Assembly: GCA_031546985.1 (NCBI GenBank)
Contig: JAVBJN010000017.1
Location: forward strand, 40,879 to 104,878
DNA length: 64,000 nucleotides
Origin: JAVBJN01 sp031546985
GTDB taxonomy: Bacteria > Bacteroidota > Bacteroidia > Chitinophagales > Chitinophagaceae
Direction of reading: 5' to 3'
Shown here one piece after another: positions 35,298 to 42,101 of the stretch. Position 1 is the first letter of the stretch. Each line of letters starts with the position of its first letter. Both the position numbers and the translations under genes were made by a program. The notes under the pieces were generated by a model. That model was not told the origin of the DNA. It made no database searches and saw nothing but the letters and a program-made list of their open reading frames with translations.

Positions 35298-36191
35298 ATG
35301 AAAACCATATTGATCACCGGAAGCAACGGACTCGTAGGCCAGCACCTGGTATCGCTCTTTAAACAGGATTCCGGCTACCATATATTTGCCACCAGCAGGG
35401 GCGCCAACCGGCTGTATGACCAGGATGGCTATACCTACCTCAGTGTAGACCTGCTGGATGCTGTAGCGGTAGAACAACTGGTATTAAGTATCCAACCCGA
35501 TATTATCATCCACTCTGCGGCGCTTTCGCTGCCCGATTATTGTGAGCAGCACATGGTCGATTGCTGGAACACGAACGTGACCGCCACGCGTTTCCTCATA
35601 GAAGCCGCAAAAAAGGCCGCAAGCTTTTTTCTGTTGCTAAGTACCGATTTTGTATTTGACGGGCTTAACGGGCCTTATTCGGAGCAAGACACCCCCAACC
35701 CGGTTAATTATTATGGCAGCAGCAAGGTAGCGGCAGAAAAAGCCGTGCAGGAAAGTGGCTTGCAATGGGCCATTGCCCGTACCATCCTGGTGTATGGCCT
35801 GGCAGATTCACATTCGCGCAAAACCATTGTGACCCTGGTTAAAGAAGGACTGGAAAGTGGCAAGATGCTACGGCTGGTAAACGACCAGTTTCGCACACCT
35901 ACCCTCGTAACTGACCTCGCAAAAGGTTGCAAAAACATTTGTGACGGAGAGAAGACGGGCATTTTTCACCTGAGCGGCAGAGAATGGTTTACGCCTTATG
36001 AGATGGGGCTGGCCATTGCCAAACACTTAAACCTCGATCACCTGCTTATTACCGCTACCGACAGACATGAGTTTAAAGAAATAGCACAACGTCCGCCCAA
36101 AACAGGTTTTATATTGGATAAAGCTGAGAATGAACTGCATTACCAGCCGCATACTTTGGCAGAGGGGTTGCAACACATTTTCCCGAGATAG
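35298..36191 (+). CDS. RmlD-like NAD(P)-dependent sugar-nucleotide reductase (SDR)
   Basis: Extended short-chain dehydrogenase of 297 residues. Seen: Rossmann motif ILITGSNGLVGQHLV at the N terminus, IIHSAALSLPDYCE, the catalytic YYGSSKVAAEKAV (YxxxK, with Ser from LLSTDFVFDG upstream), and the C-terminal fold of dTDP-4-dehydrorhamnose reductases. There are no rmlA/B/C neighbours, so a rhamnose role is not supported by context. Its last codons lie in a 47-base tandem duplication (36159-36249), so its C terminus may be recently altered. Confidence 0.82.
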   Translation: MKTILITGSNGLVGQHLVSLFKQDSGYHIFATSRGANRLYDQDGYTYLSVDLLDAVAVEQLVLSIQPDIIIHSAALSLPDYCEQHMVDCWNTNVTATRFLIEAAKKAASFFLLLSTDFVFDGLNGPYSEQDTPNPVNYYGSSKVAAEKAVQESGLQWAIARTILVYGLADSHSRKTIVTLVKEGLESGKMLRLVNDQFRTPTLVTDLAKGCKNICDGEKTGIFHLSGREWFTPYEMGLAIAKHLNLDHLLITATDRHEFKEIAQRPPKTGFILDKAENELHYQPHTLAEGLQHIFPR

Positions 36192-36249
36192 ACAGACCTG
36201 CCAGAGCAGAGGGATTGCAACACATTTTCCTGAGATAGAGACCTGACAG
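36159..36249. repeat. Imperfect 47-base tandem duplication at the RmlD-like gene end
   Basis: Copy 1 (36159-36205) starts GCAGAGGGGTTGCAACACAT and copy 2 (36206-36249) starts GCAGAGGGATTGCAACACAT. Both run on into TTTTCC-GAGATAGA and a CCTG-C-A motif. Copy 1 includes the stop codon of the upstream gene. Confidence 0.8.
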
Positions 36250-36273
36250 GAGCTGCGCACCTGGCAGGTCTTT
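36240..36273 (+). terminator. Palindromic element / terminator after the RmlD-like gene
   Basis: GACCTGACAGG (36240-36250) pairs with CCTGGCAGGTC (36260-36270) with one mismatch, then TTTG. The GACCTGACAGG half also occurs in the palindrome at 39345-39396, so it may be a dispersed repeat that has been used as a terminator. Confidence 0.55.
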
Positions 36274-36287
36274 GATTTACAGTATAT

Positions 36288-36548
36288 CTAAGTCTCTATA
36301 TGTTCTAACTCATCATTAGAGGCTTCCTCATGATTCAGGTAGTAAGTTAGCGCTCCGGAGGGGCAACGGGTTACCTGCTCCATTATCCTTTCGCTGGAAG
36401 CCCCGGTCATATCTACCCACGGTTTTTCTTTCGGTTTAAATACGCTTCCCAATTCCTGCCAGCAACGTTTGGAGTGCTGGCACAGATCCGGTTTCCAAAC
36501 CACGGTTACTTCGCCGTTGGTATACCTGATTACTTTGGGCTTATCCAT
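36288..36548 (-). CDS. YjdI-type (4Fe-4S) mono-cluster protein
   Basis: An 86-residue soluble protein of the Fer4_19/YjdI family. It has a leading VIRYTNGEVTVVWKPDLCQH, Cys in CQHSKRCWQEL, and a later VTRCPSGALTYYLN that resembles a ferredoxin CP motif; a cluster bound by Cys/His is expected. In other genomes YjdI sits beside a small GNAT protein (YjdJ), and the same pair is found here: the GNAT gene is 10 bases upstream. Last gene of the six-gene redox operon. Confidence 0.82.
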   Translation of the reverse strand: MDKPKVIRYTNGEVTVVWKPDLCQHSKRCWQELGSVFKPKEKPWVDMTGASSERIMEQVTRCPSGALTYYLNHEEASNDELEHIET

Positions 36549-36558
36549 CTTTCAAGAT

Positions 36559-36846
36559 TTAGTGCGTGTACAATACATCATGGTATTCTGTAGCCCTGGT
36601 GAGTACCGATTTGGCAAACGGACACAGGGGCACGATTTTTACATTTTTTGTGCGGGCAAATTCTACTGCAGCGGTTACCAGTTGCTTGCCTACACCTTTA
36701 CCACCCAGCTTATCGCTCACTTCGGTATGGTCTATAATAAATTTGTCGGTGCCAGACCATACATAGGTCATTTCGGCCAGGCGCTCACCGTTTTCTTCTA
36801 CATAGAAAGCGCCCTTTTTACCATTATCTTCCTGTTGTATGAGCAT
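36559..36846 (-). CDS. Small GNAT-family acetyltransferase (YjdJ-like)
   Basis: A 95-residue protein with a minimal GNAT core: GKKGAFYVEENGERLAEMTY, IIDHTEVSDKLGGKGVGKQL (acetyl-CoA binding QxxGxG-type loop), VEFARTKNVKIVPLCPFAKS. It belongs to the short GCN5-like group of ~90-100 residues. It lies between the OsmC gene (4-base gap) and the YjdI gene. Its acceptor is unknown. Confidence 0.85.
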   Translation of the reverse strand: MLIQQEDNGKKGAFYVEENGERLAEMTYVWSGTDKFIIDHTEVSDKLGGKGVGKQLVTAAVEFARTKNVKIVPLCPFAKSVLTRATEYHDVLYTH

Positions 36847-36850
36847 ATGT

Positions 36851-37255
36851 TCAGGGTTTTAAAAGAGTCCGTACTTCATTTTGTTTGCTCAGGAGCTTGT
36901 GCACCGGGCAATTGTTGGCTATATGCGCCAGGCGGTTCAGCTGCTCTACCGTGAGCGATACCGGCCCAAAGTCGATATTGCGGACAAACACACTGGCTTC
37001 GCCCTCTTTTACCAACGTTACATCTACCTTGATATGTGGCAGCTCCCAGCCTTTACGTTCGGCATACATTTGCAGTGTAATGGCCGTACAACTGGCCAGG
37101 CCCGCGCAAACCAGGTCACCGGGAGCCGGGCCTGTGTCTTTACCGCCCTTCTCCAGTGGTTCATCCACTACCAGCGAGTGATTGCCCGATGTAATCTCCG
37201 TTCGGTATTGGTCTCCCGTAATCTTTCCCGTTGCCTGCCCCATTGTATTTTCCAT
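36851..37255 (-). CDS. OsmC-family peroxiredoxin-like protein
   Basis: A 134-residue protein of the OsmC/Ohr fold. The two redox Cys of the family are visible: one in LVCAGLASCTAITLQMYAE (~50-58) and the other in IANNCPVHKLLS (~117). These reduce organic hydroperoxides by family knowledge. It is preceded by yceI (6-base gap) and followed by GNAT, all on one strand, consistent with an oxidative stress operon. Confidence 0.87.
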   Translation of the reverse strand: MENTMGQATGKITGDQYRTEITSGNHSLVVDEPLEKGGKDTGPAPGDLVCAGLASCTAITLQMYAERKGWELPHIKVDVTLVKEGEASVFVRNIDFGPVSLTVEQLNRLAHIANNCPVHKLLSKQNEVRTLLKP

Positions 37256-37261
37256 AAAGCT

Positions 37262-37798
37262 TTATAATGCTTTAAGCAATTGCACTTCGCAAACAATATT
37301 TACCGTATCGCCTACCAGCAGGCCACCGGTTTCCAAAGCCTGGTTCCAGTTCAGACCAAAGTCTTTGCGGTTTATCTTACCATTGATGGTAAAGCCTGCC
37401 TTAGTAGCGCCCCAGGGGTCTACCACCACACCACCAAACTCTACACCAAATTTCACCTTATTCGTCACGCCCTTTATGGTAAGGTCGCCGCTAATATCAT
37501 ACGAGCCATCACGGTCTACCTTTTCGTAACGGGTAGCCATAAAATTGATTTCAGGATACGTATTAATGTCGAAAAAATCGGGGCTTTTCAGGTGATGATC
37601 GCGATCTTCGCTACCCGTATGTATAGACTTGGTAGCAATTTTGGCAAACACTTTGGCGGTCATAAAATCTTCGCCTTCGGTATGTGCCTCTATACGAAAA
37701 TCATTAAAGAAGCCTTTAATGTTGGTGATCATCAGGTGTTTGATCTTAAAACCGATCTCTGAGTGAAGCGGATCTACGATCCATTTGGTAGTAGCCAT
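37262..37798 (-). CDS. YceI-family lipid-binding protein
   Basis: A 178-residue protein with the YceI pattern: WIVDPLHSEIGFKIKHLMIT near the start, DHHLKSPDFFDINTYPEINF in the middle, and GDLTIKGVTNKVKFGVEF. The family forms an extended lipocalin-like barrel that binds polyisoprenoids. There is no signal peptide here, so it is probably cytosolic, unlike the periplasmic YceI of E. coli. It lies in the middle of the operon. Confidence 0.88.
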   Translation of the reverse strand: MATTKWIVDPLHSEIGFKIKHLMITNIKGFFNDFRIEAHTEGEDFMTAKVFAKIATKSIHTGSEDRDHHLKSPDFFDINTYPEINFMATRYEKVDRDGSYDISGDLTIKGVTNKVKFGVEFGGVVVDPWGATKAGFTINGKINRKDFGLNWNQALETGGLLVGDTVNIVCEVQLLKAL

Positions 37799-37835
37799 AT
37801 AGTAGTTAAAGTTTGGTTGTTCTTACAATAGGTTT

Positions 37836-38381
37836 CTAATTCAGCTTACGGGCCAGCGCCTGCACCTCTGTCAGGAAGTTGTCTACAGACAATTGGAAGC
37901 CTGTATCGGTAAGGTTTCCGTCTTCATCAAACTTGGTATGCGCCTCAGGCGTAATGAGCATAACCGGGCAAGTAATGCTAAACAGCGCCACGCTTAAAAA
38001 CTGCAATTGCATGGCCGCACGCATACCACCCATTTTACCGTTAGACGAGGTAGCAATACCCGTTACTTTGCCTTTAAAAGTATGCTTCGGAAAATGGTCT
38101 ATCAATCCTTTTAACGCAGGTGAATAACCACCATTATACTCCGGCGAAACCCAGATAAATACATTGGTGGCATTCATCGTAGCATATAATTCTTTGTATT
38201 GCTCCGGCACTTTATCTTCTGAGGTCCATACATCCTGCACAAAAGGCAGCTGGTAATCCTGGCAATTGATAAACGAAATATTAAAATCCTGGGTGGCCTG
38301 GAGGCGCGATTGCAAATGCAGTGCTACCCGTTTGCTTAAACTGGGGCGGCGCGGACTACCTGCAATAATGGTAATATTCAT
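37836..38381 (-). CDS. NADPH-dependent FMN reductase (flavodoxin-like)
   Basis: A 181-residue flavoprotein with the family start ITIIAGSPRRPSLSKRVALH, which forms the FMN phosphate loop, and the FMN/NAD(P) segment FIWVSPEYNGGYSPALKGLIDHF (~80). Then GKVTGIATSSNGKMGG. By family knowledge these reduce FMN, quinones or azo compounds with NAD(P)H. It is 26 bases downstream of the pirin gene and 37 upstream of yceI. Confidence 0.88.
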   Translation of the reverse strand: MNITIIAGSPRRPSLSKRVALHLQSRLQATQDFNISFINCQDYQLPFVQDVWTSEDKVPEQYKELYATMNATNVFIWVSPEYNGGYSPALKGLIDHFPKHTFKGKVTGIATSSNGKMGGMRAAMQLQFLSVALFSITCPVMLITPEAHTKFDEDGNLTDTGFQLSVDNFLTEVQALARKLN

Positions 38382-38407
38382 AAGGGGGTTTACTACTAAA
38401 ATAGCAT

Positions 38408-39274
38408 TTATTCCTCAATTAAAATCCCCATTTTTCCCATCTGGTAATCGCGAAAAGCCTCCATAATTTCGGTGGTGTTATTCATCACAAACGGGCCATG
38501 CGTGGCTATGGGTTCATCTATTATTTGACCACTGCCCAGCAGCACTTTAGCTTGTTTGGACGCAGTTATGGTAATGGTGCCATCGGCAGTTTCAAACTCG
38601 ACCAGCTGGCCGGCATCTACCTGCTGCCCGTTTACCATCACAGGGCCACGCAGCACATATAACAACACATTCCGGTTGCCTGCTACCGAGGTCTCTACCT
38701 GCCCGCCCTCGTTTAAAAAATCGAGGTTAAACAATTCGACTCCTGTAATGCTTTTTACCGGGCTATGGCTTCCATTCCAGCTTCCTGCTATTACCTGCAC
38801 CAATACTTTATCATGGTCTTCGCTCACCACAGGCAGCTCTTCTTTTTGCATACCCTGGTATACCGGTTGCGACATTTTAAGCGACGCAGGCAGGTTTACC
38901 CAAAGCTGTATCAGTTCAAAATCGCCGCCTTCTGCCCGGAATTTTTTACTCGTGTTTTCAGAGTGCACAATGCCTCTTGCAGCAGTCATCCATTGCACGC
39001 CTCCGGCTTGGATGGTACTGTTGTGCCCCCGGCTATCCTGGTGCTGAATATCGCCCTGGTAAATAAGGGTTACGGTTTCAAACCCACGGTGCGGGTGCGG
39101 CCCAAAGGGCAAGCCCTGGTTATCGGCACCAAAATGGTGCGGCCCGTGGTGGTGCAATAAAATAAAAGGGTCCAGGTAGTCCAGCGTACCCGCAGGCAAT
39201 GGCTGGCGCATAGGATGTTCGCCGGCTACATGACGGTCGGCACTAATGATGGCGTTGATGGCTCTTGGTTTCAT
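38408..39274 (-). CDS. Pirin-family protein
   Basis: A 288-residue bicupin. The N-terminal cupin has LLHHHGPHHFGADNQ and FGPHPHRGFETVTLIYQGDI, with the metal-binding His and Glu residues; it also has IQAGGVQWMTAARGIVHSE. The C-terminal cupin ends near KMGILIEE. Family members can be quercetin dioxygenases or redox-sensing co-regulators. I choose ATG 39274 because a GGAGG run is eight bases upstream of it; an in-frame ATG at 39289 would add five residues. It is first of the six-gene redox operon. Confidence 0.87.
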   Translation of the reverse strand: MKPRAINAIISADRHVAGEHPMRQPLPAGTLDYLDPFILLHHHGPHHFGADNQGLPFGPHPHRGFETVTLIYQGDIQHQDSRGHNSTIQAGGVQWMTAARGIVHSENTSKKFRAEGGDFELIQLWVNLPASLKMSQPVYQGMQKEELPVVSEDHDKVLVQVIAGSWNGSHSPVKSITGVELFNLDFLNEGGQVETSVAGNRNVLLYVLRGPVMVNGQQVDAGQLVEFETADGTITITASKQAKVLLGSGQIIDEPIATHGPFVMNNTTEIMEAFRDYQMGKMGILIEE

Positions 39275-39344
39275 ATGGTAATCCTCCATGGCTTTAACTG
39301 CAATTTAAGTTCCAATGCGCATAATCTGCCACCCTGCACGCCGT

Positions 39345-39440
39345 GACCTGACAGGAACGGCAAATCCTGCAAAAGCAGGATAAGTGTTGGCAGGTTAGGC
39401 CACTCCTTTTCAGCTTCTGGTGCCTGAGCCTGTCGAAGGC
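39345..39440. repeat. Dispersed palindromic elements between the pirin gene and the next gene
   Basis: A large imperfect palindrome runs from GACCTGACAGG (39345) to GGCAGGTT (39396) around an inner stem TCCTGC-AAAA-GCAGGA. TGAGCCTGTCGAAGGC follows at 39425-39440, a motif common in intergenic repeats of many bacteria. No open frame or promoter match is visible here. Confidence 0.5.
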
Positions 39441-39535
39441 CACCTTTCACGTAGAACAATCCGCAGCAAGAGAACAATCTCCTTAACCTTGCAATTCCAT
39501 AATTATTGCAGAACTTGCGCATACAAAACAGTCCT

Positions 39536-39907
39536 ATGACCAAAACGATATACACGCTACTGCTTACCGCCGTATCGGCCACCGCTTTTGCCCAAAAAGC
39601 GCTCCCTGCCCAACTGAATCTTAAAGGCGATTTTGCAGGCTCACCAATCGTATTGAAACTCAACAATATCCAAAACAATATTTCAGGTACCAGCGAACAT
39701 AAAAAGGTAATGCGCCCGGTAAAAGGCACTGCCACTGCAACAGAAGAGGGCTATACCATTCACCTGAAAGAACCCGGCAACAACCAGTACGACGGGCAAT
39801 TCCATATGGTGTACAACCCGGTATCAAAAGAAGCCAAAGGCTGGTGGAAAGCCAATAACCAACCCACCTGGGATACCGTAAAGTATACGCTCAAGGTGAT
39901 TAAATAA
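39536..39907 (+). CDS. Small exported protein of unknown function
   Basis: A 123-residue protein, ATG 39536, signal peptide MTKTIYTLLLTAVSATAFA. The mature part is beta-rich: QLNLKGDFAGSPIVLKLNN, IQNNISGTSEHKK and a C-terminal tail WDTVKYTLKVIK. I do not recognise a family. It is six bases before the next gene on the same strand, so both are probably exported and act together; that link is only positional. Confidence 0.65.
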   Translation: MTKTIYTLLLTAVSATAFAQKALPAQLNLKGDFAGSPIVLKLNNIQNNISGTSEHKKVMRPVKGTATATEEGYTIHLKEPGNNQYDGQFHMVYNPVSKEAKGWWKANNQPTWDTVKYTLKVIK

Positions 39908-39913
39908 CTGCGT

Positions 39914-40699
39914 ATGAAAAAGCTGCTGACACTTTTCATCTTTGGCCTGCTGGCGCTGCCGGTTGTAGCACAAAAACTCCAGAAGCCGGTGCTCTCTGGC
40001 ATGTACCTGCAATGGGGTTATAACCGCGACTGGTATACCCGCAGCGATCTTCATTTCAGCAACGGAAGTCAGTATAATTTTACCCTGCTCAATGCCAAAG
40101 CCAAAGACAAGCCCGACTTTAGCGGCTTTTGGGATACACCGCTGGACATTACCATTCCGCAAAACAGTTTCCGGATTGGTTTGTACCTGAACAAAGCACA
40201 AACCCACGCTATTGAAATTAATTTCGACCATGCCAAATATGTGGTAGAAGATTACCAAACGCTGCGGTTGCAAGGCACTATTAATGGCGAACGTTTTGAT
40301 GTAGACACCTTAATTACACCTTATTTTGTGCACCTGGAGCATACCAATGGTGCCAATTTCTACCACCTCAATTATGTAGGGCAGCAGGAACTGTACAGAA
40401 ATAAGAAAAGAAAAATTGCTTCGGCGGTATACAAGGCCGGAGCCGGTATTGTGGTGCCCAAATCGGATGTAACCATTATGGGCCAGCGGCTCGATAATAA
40501 GTTTACCGTGGCGGGTTATATCATTAGTGCTGAGGCCGGAGTACGTTTTTACCCATTCCGCAATTTCTTTCTCGAGGCTACGGGCAAGGGCGGCTACGCC
40601 AATTACCTGAACGCGCTAACCGTGGCTGGTGGCAAAGCCAGGCACCATTTCGGATATGTGGAGGTGATTGGGCTCATTGGTTACGATATTCATTTTTAA
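39914..40699 (+). CDS. Putative outer-membrane beta-barrel protein
   Basis: A 261-residue protein with signal peptide (LLTLFIFGLLALPVVA-QK). Alternating hydrophobic strands follow (GMYLQWGYNRDWYTRSD, FRIGLYLNKAQTHAIEINF, AEAGVRFYPFRNFFLEATG), and the protein ends with GYVEVIGLIGYDIHF, with a terminal Phe as in outer-membrane barrels. No named family recognised. Downstream of the small exported protein, in the same transcript, with a strong bidirectional terminator after it. Confidence 0.65.
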   Translation: MKKLLTLFIFGLLALPVVAQKLQKPVLSGMYLQWGYNRDWYTRSDLHFSNGSQYNFTLLNAKAKDKPDFSGFWDTPLDITIPQNSFRIGLYLNKAQTHAIEINFDHAKYVVEDYQTLRLQGTINGERFDVDTLITPYFVHLEHTNGANFYHLNYVGQQELYRNKKRKIASAVYKAGAGIVVPKSDVTIMGQRLDNKFTVAGYIISAEAGVRFYPFRNFFLEATGKGGYANYLNALTVAGGKARHHFGYVEVIGLIGYDIHF

Positions 40700-40745
40700 C
40701 AGCTATGAGCGATAAGCTGCTAACCAAAACCAGGACATTTAAATC

Positions 40746-40781
40746 AAAAAAGACGCGTGAACTTCATTCACGCGTCTTTTT
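40746..40781. terminator. Bidirectional intrinsic terminator
   Basis: AGACGCGTGAA (40751-40761) pairs perfectly with TTCACGCGTCT (40767-40777), with A and T runs outside. It separates the barrel gene from metF. Confidence 0.88.
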
Positions 40782-40808
40782 ACTGGTAGCTGGCAGCTCA
40801 CCGTTTTT

Positions 40809-41762
40809 TTATAATAACTGTTGCAACACTTTGCAAACCACTTTAGGCTTGCCCAGCGTGTAAAAATGCAGGATAGGAACCTTTTGTTTCAGCAGGTCGC
40901 GGCACTGGGCCAGCAGCCATTCTGTACCAATTTCCTCGCAAGCAGCGTCGGTCTTGGCTTTCAGGATTTCCTGGGTAAGTTCCTGTGGCACTTCTACGTT
41001 AAAAATGCCCGGAATTACGTTAAGCTGTTTCTTGTTGGTCAATGGTTTTAAACCCGGCACAATAGGCGCGTTAATGCCTGCCGCCCGGCAACGCTCTACA
41101 TAACTGTAGTAATGCGCGTTGTTAAAAAACATTTGCGTGGTTACATAATCTGCACCCAACTCCATCTTATGTTTCAGGAAAGACATGTCCATATCCAGGT
41201 TAGGCGATTCCATATGTTTTTCGGGGTAGCCGGCCACGCCAATACAAAAATCCATGTTTACACCATCCAATATATCTTCTTCCAGGTAATGCCCCTGGTT
41301 GAGGTGGGTAATTTGCTGCACCAGGTCTTCCGCATAGCGGTGCCCGTTGGGATGCGGGGTAAAGAATTTCTCATTCGCCGCAGCATCGCCACGCAGCGCC
41401 AGCACGTTTTTAACCCCCAGAAAATGCAGGTCTATCAAAGCATTCTCGGTTTCTTCTTTACTAAAACCGCCGCAAATCAGGTGCGGAATAGCTTCTACCT
41501 TGTATTTGTACATCAACGCCGCGCAAATACCCACTGTACCCGGCCGCTTGCGGATCTCTACCCGCTTAAAGCTACCGTCGGAACTCTTTTTGTACACCTG
41601 CTCTGCCCGGTGATAGGTTACATTGATAAACGCCGGATCAAACTCCATGAGCGGATCCAGGTGGTTGTATATAGAATCGATGCTCCGCCCTTTGGTAGGC
41701 GGTAAAATCTCCAGTGAAATAACCGGCTTGGTAGTTTGTGCCAGGTGTTGCGTAATCTTCAT
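40809..41762 (-). CDS. metF: 5,10-methylenetetrahydrofolate reductase
   Basis: FAD enzyme reducing methylene-THF to methyl-THF for methionine synthesis. The 317-residue TIM-barrel protein has VISLEILPPTKGRSID at the start (catalytic Glu), FDPAFINVTYHRAEQ, HLICGGFSKEETENALIDL, VLALRGDAAAN, IGVAGYPEKHMES and TTQMFFNNAHY. All are MetF hallmarks. Upstream on the same strand are a SAM-I riboswitch, a terminator and a Bacteroidota promoter, so expression should fall when SAM is plentiful. The sulfur assimilation operon lies immediately upstream and ends 339 bases before metF. Confidence 0.96.
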   Translation of the reverse strand: MKITQHLAQTTKPVISLEILPPTKGRSIDSIYNHLDPLMEFDPAFINVTYHRAEQVYKKSSDGSFKRVEIRKRPGTVGICAALMYKYKVEAIPHLICGGFSKEETENALIDLHFLGVKNVLALRGDAAANEKFFTPHPNGHRYAEDLVQQITHLNQGHYLEEDILDGVNMDFCIGVAGYPEKHMESPNLDMDMSFLKHKMELGADYVTTQMFFNNAHYYSYVERCRAAGINAPIVPGLKPLTNKKQLNVIPGIFNVEVPQELTQEILKAKTDAACEEIGTEWLLAQCRDLLKQKVPILHFYTLGKPKVVCKVLQQLL

Positions 41763-41837
41763 ATTGGGTAGTGCTTGCGCCTGATTTTAGCTGTAAAAAA
41801 TAGCTCCTGATCTTACTTTTCCGAAAGTACCGGGCAC

Positions 41838-41870
41838 AAAAAAAGCTCCTCTGACAAATCAGAAGAGCTT
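41838..41870 (-). terminator. metF: Terminator (expression platform) of the metF SAM riboswitch
   Basis: Minus strand AAGCTCTTCTGA (41870-41859) pairs with TCAGAGGAGCTT (41854-41843), followed by TTTTT. It sits between the aptamer and metF, as expected for an off-switch. The remaining gap to metF (41763-41837) shows nothing more. Confidence 0.85.
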
Positions 41871-41913
41871 GGTTATGTTAAACATGAAAGTTATTGCAAA
41901 CGGCTGGATCTGA

Positions 41914-42033
41914 CTTATCTGCCCCAATCTGCAACATGTACAGACAGGATGGAATTAGCACCAGCTCTCAGTTAAAAACCGAGGAGGTTGCTAAGGCTTC
42001 GCAGGGCCACTCCCCTCAGCCTTTCTGGATAAG
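41914..42033 (-). ncRNA. SAM-I (S-box) riboswitch
   Basis: The minus strand shows the textbook S-box order. P1 is CTTATC (42033-42028) with GATAAG (41919-41914). Then come GAGGGGAGTGGCCCTGCGAA, CTTAGCAACC, and GGTGCTAATTCC near 41945-41960. These are the invariant parts of the SAM-I aptamer, including the pseudoknot/kink-turn sequences. It precedes a terminator and metF. By family knowledge, SAM binding favours the terminator. Confidence 0.95.
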
Positions 42034-42052
42034 TAATAAAAAAGAACTGGCG

Positions 42053-42082
42053 CAAAGTTAAAACATCCGGAATAATTACAAT
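42053..42082 (-). promoter_or_regulatory. Promoter of the SAM riboswitch-metF unit
   Basis: Minus strand ATTG (42082-42079), 18 bases, TAACTTTG (42060-42053), matching TTTG-N19-TAnnTTTG except one -33 base. Start would be near 42046, just ahead of the aptamer. Confidence 0.65.
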
Positions 42083-42101
42083 AAAAAATCTTTATTGCCG
42101 C

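Noticed and set aside
36201..36287. Possible small ORF between the RmlD-like and YjdI genes
   Set aside because: The region is explained by the tandem duplication and the palindrome; no start codon with a good ribosome site was seen.
42061..42101. AT-rich inverted repeat CAATAAA/TTTATTG after the siroheme-TSUP gene as a terminator
   Set aside because: The stem is only A-T pairs with no G-C, so it is too weak to stop transcription; read-through to metF remains possible.
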